The notes under the pieces were generated by a model. It saw nothing but the letters and a program-made list of their open reading frames with translations, made no database searches and was not told the DNA's origin. Below, one piece after another: positions 46,301-54,800 of a stretch of DNA of 64,000 bases. The number at the start of each line of letters is the position of its first letter. Positions within the stretch are counted from its first letter, which is position 1. The stretch comes from Rotaria sordida (lineage: Eukaryota > Rotifera > Eurotatoria > Philodinida > Philodinidae): assembly GCA_905250125.1 (NCBI GenBank), contig CAJNOL010001105.1:16822-80821 (forward strand), read 5' to 3'. Both the position numbers and the translations under genes were made by a program.

Positions 46301-49300
46301 ATATATGATGACCATATTCTTCATAGTTTATTTATTCATTCTTTTAGCTAAGTTACTGTTATTTGATCTAAAGCGTTCACTAATTCTTACTAATCTGTAC
46401 TTTAAATTTTTTTATTGTCATATAGTGTCTAATCTTGATATGTCCTCTTCAACTTGTTTGTCATATCTATTCGAAATCTTCTTCATCAAAAATAGTTTTT
46501 TTTTTTCTAAATTTTAATATTTTCTGTTTATCATTTCGTTTCCTATCAAAACAATCTTCTATTTTCATTCTAATTTCGTTATAATATTAACATACAAAAA
46601 ACAAAAATTACATAAGTCGCTACAGATATGTCAAACCAAGAAAAACATATAACAAGGATAAAAAAAGCAAAAGGAGTCTATAGTCTATCAAAATTATAAG
46701 AAAAGCCTATGATCAGAATCTATACTAAAATTCTATAAAAGAAAATTTTAAGTCAATATGATTTATAGTTAAACAATCTATTTTAAAAAGTTTGACAAAC
46801 CTTAAATTTATTGACAAATGATGTATATTGTTCTAAAGGTATTTCAGTATTCTGTGTATTAGCCATTGATCGTTCAATAGTAGCCATCCAAGTTTCAACA
46901 AGATGAAATCTAAAATGAAAAACAAAATTTATATATAATATTTTATTTTTGTTAATTTTTTTTGTATCTTAAAATTTACTTTTCTTCAAATTCTTGCCAT
47001 TTTTTCGGTATAGTTTGAAGTTTTTTTCTAACATTATCAATTTTAGTTTGCATACGTGTCCAATAATTATTTAATTTAATTGTACGTTGATCAATTTGTT
47101 CATTATCATATGTAACTAATGTTTGTTCTTGTTCTTTAGTACGAATATCATTAGCATATGTATGTAAATCTTTCATATGTATTTCCATAGTTGGATGAAA
47201 ATTATTTAATTGAAAACGTTCATTATGACGACGTAAAATTTCTGTTGTATCATGTTGACGTTCTAATTGTTTAAGTTCATCATTAAGTTCATTTTCAGCT
47301 TGTTCTAATTCTTGTACAATAATATGTTCAATACGTTCAAATTGTAAACGTAATAAACGTATTGGTGCATAACATATTATTGTTTTCCATTTTGATTCAA
47401 GTGTATCCATTAAATATTGTATTTCTTTTTGTTCAGTTTTATCTCTCATATGTAATAATTCACGTCCAGATTTAATAAAACCATGTAAAATTTCATCATC
47501 AATTGTTTGAAAAAAATCTTTATGTTTACGAATAAGATATGTATAATCATCATGTTTTTCTTTAACGATCTTTTGTGCTTGATCTATCCATTCTTCTAAA
47601 TATTTTAAACGTTGATGAAAATCTTTCCATAATTGACAATGTTGATTAAATTCTTTTTCCCAATAAGATGCTTTTTGATTTATTTGCTAAAAGAAAAAAT
47701 ATTTAAACAAAAAAAATGTTTTGTTTTGTTTTTTTTTTAATGAAATTTGATTACTTCAAATGTATCGATTAATTGTCGATATTGTTCATCAACTGGAGAA
47801 AAATCTAATGGAATTAAATTTTCATTGGATATTTTCATGGTTAAAATTAATTTTGCTTTATTTTCAAGTAATGATTGATAATAACCAATTTCAGCAAAAA
47901 AATTCTACAAAAATAATCAAGATAGTTAATCATAAGATTATTAAAATATTTACTCGATGTTGTTCAAGAAAATCTTCAATACGTTTCACTGGTACTTGAA
48001 TTGAATATCGACTAATTAATTTTTTAGCTTCGTCAAACCATTGTTGACATTTTTGTAAACCATCTTCAAATTTTTGTAAATGTCCAAGCATAATTTTATT
48101 TCGTTTTAATGTTGATGGTAAAGATTCTTGTACTCGATGTAGTTTATCAAAACATGTTTGTAAAATCGAATTCATTTCACTTGTTGCATATGTTTCACCA
48201 CTTTCACGTGCTATTATTTGACCTAATTTAGCAAGAGCTTGAATATTTTCATTGAGCATATCAATTCCTGATTGTGCTTTCTAATAAATAATAAAAAAAA
48301 AACTGAACAAGATCAAAAATTCTTTTAAACTTACATAAAGACGATTTTCTTGATCTTTAAGTGCTTTTATTGTACATGATAAATAAACTTGTATTTCTGC
48401 ATCAATTTTATCTAATGTATCTAATATATTTGAACGACCAGCATAAAATTCATCGCGTTTTTTTTTAATTGATTCACCATGTTCAAATTGTTGAACACGA
48501 TCAAATATTTCTTTCCATCGACGATTAATAAATAAAAATTTCTTTTGTAAAGTTGCAACTATTTCATCATCACATACAGACATTAAACTTTCCATTGCTA
48601 TAACTAATTTTCCATGTATTTCAGCCCAATGATTTATATTTGTAAAATAATTCTATTAATATAAAGAATTATAAAAATTCGAATATTGAACAAATATTTA
48701 AAAGAATAATTTCATTTCTTCAGGATCTTTTTAATGTAATAGTTATATTTTTATTTGAACATTATAATAATACATTTAGAATTAGTAAGTAGAGTTGTGC
48801 AGACGAAGCTTTCTTCATACCTTTATTCTAGTCTATGGATTTTTTCTTCATTCTAATCCTACAGAGTAGAATAGAATACAAGTAAGGTTACCACGGACAG
48901 TTCTATTCGTTAAAAAGTCCATTTTTAGCAAAATGGCCGAAAATGGTATTCGTTTGTTTTAATAGTCTTTGTTCCATATCTATGAGTGTAACCTTAAGAC
49001 TTCAAAATCATATGTAGTTTCTTTAGTATGTGTTGTTCTTCTGGACTTAGTATGAAACAATGGAGTTTATTCTTCTTTTGCTTATACACATTAATACTTG
49101 ACATAGATGATACAGAATATTACAATAAAACAGCAATCTTTTCATTAATATCTATAGGAAAAACCTTCTAATTTCTCTTGAAAGGAAGCGTTTGTATAGT
49201 TCAAATAAGGCTATTTTTGAATAGACATAAGAGTTTTGAAAAATAGAAATAAATGAAGAGTAGGACTTGTAATGGTTTTACAAACTATAAACTAGAGTGT

Positions 49301-51846
49301 GGTAGAATAATATTGACCCCTAAAATGTCCCATTCTTCCTATGTCATCGAATCCAATATCACTCCAGTAATTCTAATCTATTTTCAAGTTTATGAAAATT
49401 TTTTGTATATTTCTGTTTGTCAACTAGTTTTCAATTCGGTTTTATCCAGCAGAATAAACAAATTTTTTTCGAAGAACTCATAGAATTTAACTATCGAGGG
49501 AAGCATCCCAACTGAATAATCGCTTTTGTGTTAAGACTAGATGTATCATGTAAAACTAAATGAAGTATAAATATCCTGAAAACAATTCATACCTTTAGCT
49601 TATTCCTGCCAAGATACAACTTGAAATTTTGCATATAGACAAGTCTTAAGGGGGGGATTCGTTTTTAGGATTTCTAAAGAATGGTATTTGACAGAAGACA
49701 ATTCGAAGATATACTGGCAATCAAAAAAAAATTTTGATTTTAACCTCTGAAAATGGGTATTCATTTTAAAAGTACTGTGAAAGTACAATATTTCGGTTAA
49801 GACCTTCGATGGTTTTTAGAAATGGAATGAGCTAAAAATTCCATAGGTAGTCAGAGATAGTTAGTCTGGCAGATAGTGCCTGAGAAAAGTTGTCTTCTTA
49901 AATTTGACAGTGGGCCTTGTCTGGTTGGTTCAGGTCTGAAAATTTGAGATCTCATAGGCTCTAATCGTCTAAGAAATGTGTAGATTGCATTAGTCATCGA
50001 ATACAAAAAACTGGAAAAAAAAGTATCTCATGTCTTCGGAGTAATTATCCAATTCTGATTAGAAAATTTCATTGAGAATATCAAAGTACGATTTGACTGG
50101 GTACGAAAATTTTAGACCCGACGAGCTCCACTTGGCAGATATTTTTTTCGATAACAGTTCAAAATTTTCGCAGACACTTTGTAAAAAATTGGAAGGGACC
50201 AACTTATTTCAGCCCTTCCCGCATCAAGACCTATGGTTGGAAGACTTTCCTCGTAAGAGACACAAAAGATTCTTACACATACTTTTTTTAGTCTAAAGAA
50301 ATGACTTTAAAAATTTGATTTTCTATTTTTTCTCATATTCAAAATATGACCAATAATTCGAAGATAGAGTTAATTATCTATTGAAGAGGATATTTTAAAA
50401 TGAAAAACTATCATATATCAAGGTGTAATATTCTTTTTTTTTCTCATCTTTTACAGGAATACTTATATTCGATATGAATTCGTTCAAGAGCAATTTATTG
50501 ACATAATTTATTTCAAGGATACAAAAAAAAAGAATTGAACTTGAGCTTACAAATTTTTCTTTTGATGAACGTAGAAGCACTTGATCACCTTCAGTTAACC
50601 ATTTTTCTAATTGATCATATGAATTAAGATAGATTTTCCAATTATCCATTGTTTCTTGTAACATATGTTCTTTTGTTTTAAGATCAAGAGCTGAACTTTT
50701 TAATGTTTTACGAACATATTCACAATATGCATTAAAACCTTTCGATGTTTGATCATCTTTTTTTTTATTTCGTTTAAACAAAAACGAAAAATTTTATTTA
50801 TTAAATTAAATTTAAGATCTTACCTTTCTTTCGTAATTGACTATAATTTTGTGCTTTACGTGTTAATTCTGGTAGAAGACTTTCAATAGTTGCAATAATT
50901 TTTTCATCATGAATTTTTCGCTAAAAATAAAAATAGACAAAACATTGTTTTAAATTTTTCTTATCTCCTTTTTATACTTTATATTCATTAAATAATTGTT
51001 CTGTTTGATGAATATTTCCTTGTTTTTTATTTAAAATTTCCATTAAATGTTCTAATTGAACAAAATATATTTGTACTTTCCAATGTATTTGTTCAAAATC
51101 TAAATAATGTCCTCGTTCATCACTACTATTTATTATTATATTAAGACGTTCATCTAAATTTGTTAAATGTTCTATTGCTACTTGTTGATTAACAATAGAT
51201 GGATCACGTTTTAAACGTTGAAATTTTGTTGAAATAACTTCTTTATCGGTAAAAATAGCCTAAAACAAGGAAACGAATGTTTCATTTCAAACAAAAATAA
51301 AAAAGAAATCGAATAAAGATTCTTACCGTATGTTCTTCATGAAGTTGATTAAAACGTTGAAGATTTTCTTCAGGTGTTAAATTTGATGGATCAAAATTAA
51401 TTCCTCGTGCTAAAACATCTTCAGCTCTATAGATCCATTCAGCAATTTGACGAAGATCTCCTGGAAGATTTAAATCTAATTTATGTCGCCATCGATTCAT
51501 TCTATAAGAATAAAGAAAAGAAAAAAAAATTGTTCGTTTAAATAAAAAAAAAACGAAAGAATTACAATGTCTACCTTTGAGCAATGTCGTCAAATTGATC
51601 TTTTAATTCTTTCAATTTTTCACCGGGAAAATGTGGAGATTTGGACTCTTTGCGTTCGAATGCTTTCCATTGCTTTTGCTTTTCAACAAATTCTTTAGCT
51701 TGTTTAACGTACTCCTATTAAAGCCAAAATGAAGAAATACTTTTTTCTTAATAGATATAATTGCGGTTTGTTTGTAATTCAGTAGCACTTTTTTTTCTTA
51801 GTATTACTTTATACAGACATTCATTCTTATAGTTATATACCCTTCT

Positions 51847-51893
<47 letters not shown>

Positions 51894-54800
51894 CTTGTCT
51901 GTATGAACAGTAAAGGCAAACATTCACACATCGAATGAGTAGCTACTTTATATTCAGCTTGAATGTCTACAATGGATGCTTCAGTAACGTGCGTCAAACG
52001 TTGTCGAGTGTCTGCTAACCAACGAAGAAGTTCACCATGTTCTTTATTTATCGATCCGAAAGGCTGAAAAGAAGAATAAAAGAGAGAATTTTTAAAACAA
52101 ACTTTCAGATGAACAAACACACACATGACACATACCAAATCAGGGAATCGACGAGAGAATTGAGCTATATAAGTCATAATCGATTTTTCGTCTGGTTTGG
52201 TTACATCAACATCTGTAAAAGAGAGACTAAAGAGTAAATATGTGATGTTTATTTTATAATATTAAACTTGAACTTTGCTCATTATTCGTTCACCTCTTTT
52301 CTTAATATATATTGAATGAGTTCATTCATAAATGCATCTGTTCTCTTTTTCTTTTTTTTCGAAATTTTACTTATGTTATTTTAATAGAAGACTTAATTTA
52401 AATTATAAAAAAAAAAAGTGAGAAGAAAAAATGAGACAAACCTTCAGCATCAATTAAACGTGGTACACCAAGATGTTGTTCAGCAACATTGAAAGCATTC
52501 TCTAATCGATCACGAACGTCCATTCTTGAAATACGACGTAAATCAATTAATTCAGGTCGAATTGAATAAATTAATGCATTAAAAGCAAGACCATCACGCC
52601 AACTCGATGTAAAATCTCGTACATCCAATCCTTCCATTCTTCTAATAAAAATTAAAAATAAAATATGATTATCTATTCTAAACATTAAGTTAAATGAAAA
52701 CAAAAAAATTATTTTTTCAACAAGAAGAAGAAGAAGAAGAGATCTAGAATATGTTCATGCATTTTAGTATATGTTCTCACCGAAGTAATTCAGATGATGA
52801 AAAACATCTAAATTTATTTTTTTATAGAAAAATATTCACATAGGAATAAAACAAAACAAAAAATAAATAAATGTTAAATAAAAATAATTAATAACATACC
52901 CTCTTGTCTTTTTTCGAACCCATTCAAGTAGAGCTTCTTTTGCTTTAGTACGATTATCTTTTGAATCTCCATCGAACATACTTGAATCTTCAATCTTAAT
53001 ATATTAAATGACAATCAATGAAATATTTTGATTTTTATAATTTGAATGTCTCTATGATGTTTTTTATCAAACACAATAGATTTTTTGTTGTTGTATGATT
53101 TATATTGTCAAACAATTTTTTTTTATCCTATTGATTTTAATGAAAAATTCACAAAGGTTTCATAATTGTTTGTTCTCAGTTTTTCCACACAACGAGACTT
53201 TTTTATTCTCAAATTGTTTTTTATTATTATTAAAGAAGGAATTTAATTTAGTTGATTATAATAGATAACATTTATTCAAGAGGAGACTAACATTCTGAAG
53301 CGTTGAAGTTTTATTTTTCTCTAACAAGAAGAAAATCTTTTCTGTCTAACAGAACACAAGCAAATTTTCAATTCCAATGGAAAGAAACAAAGATTTCTCA
53401 CAATTAAAGGAGAAGATCACATGTCTGTTCCTAGTCAGAACAACTATAGAAATAGAATAAAGATATTCGAATTATTCATTATAAAATTACCTATGGCGAA
53501 TTCTACTTATTTCTACGATTTTCGTCATTTGTAAAAAAGTGTGTTTAATGGATAAATAATGGAAAAAAAAAAGTAAATGAATAATATCGTTGTGAACATC
53601 TATAAATATTCAGAACAAGGAAAGTTTTGTAACTGATTAATCACTTTTGAATCAGAACTATGTAAGTCACATAGGCCCTAATAAGCTATGAATAACCTAA
53701 GAAGAATTCAAGTTCTTAGTTTATAGCTGCAGTAGTACGGCATTTTTACGATTTTTCTATAACCCAATGCCGTAATCCTCCGTCAGAAATACTAGGAAAA
53801 TTGATTTCGACTTGAAATTTTGCGTATAGACAGACCTTGCCGAGAAGACTAGATTATTGTGAAAGTTTCCTATCGTTTTATTGTTCCTATCCTAAGATAC
53901 AGCTATGACAAAAGCATGTCTTTCACATCGTCTATAAAAACTGGCTGATCCTATATGTAATTTTCACAATAATCTATTTCCATTGAGACTTGCCGCTACA
54001 CTAAATTTCAAGTTGAAATTAAAAAAAAACAATTCTTCTGATATTCGTGAGGAGAATCACGGTATTGAGTTACAAAAAAAACTGCCATATCATCTCATCA
54101 ATAAGCTAAAGAAGGTCTAAATTCTTCTCCGTGTACTTATAAATTATTAGAATCTACATAATATTTATAGTCTTGATCTAAGAAAGTGATTAATCAATTA
54201 GAGAACTTCGCTAGTATGTTCCTTTGTCGAGATATTGAGTTTGAAAATAAATTCGACTCTTGTGACAGAGGAACATTCTTCTCGGCTGAAACTTTCATGA
54301 TATTCTACTAATCGTTCGACCTATTTATGGGCGAAATTTCAGATTGAAATAACATGTTATTCGATTTTTCGGTAAATGTCTAAACTTGAATTGAAAATTC
54401 AATAAAACGATCATAACTCGACTCTAGAGGTCCACGAGTATGAATCCTTTTAGAATTTGTTCAAGACCTTCTTGTGAATCCAATATGAGCTCAAACGGTA
54501 AGTATTAGCTCGAATAGTTTCCTCATTAGATTTCATCTGAATATTGTCAATTTATATCATTGTAATATTATTATTATTTTATATTGTTTTAATTGATAAT
54601 AACAGATATCAATTGTATCAACTAACCATACTCAACTATTATTGATTTGACAATACAGACAAGATTTCTTAAGATATTAATATCACCAGACATCTCTGAA
54701 TAGACTTCACATAAGTGAATAGAGTATTTTTTGTGAACAAGTATCCTCATTGAGACGTCCTATAGATGAATAATACAATTTAAATCTTGTATTTTTCTCT

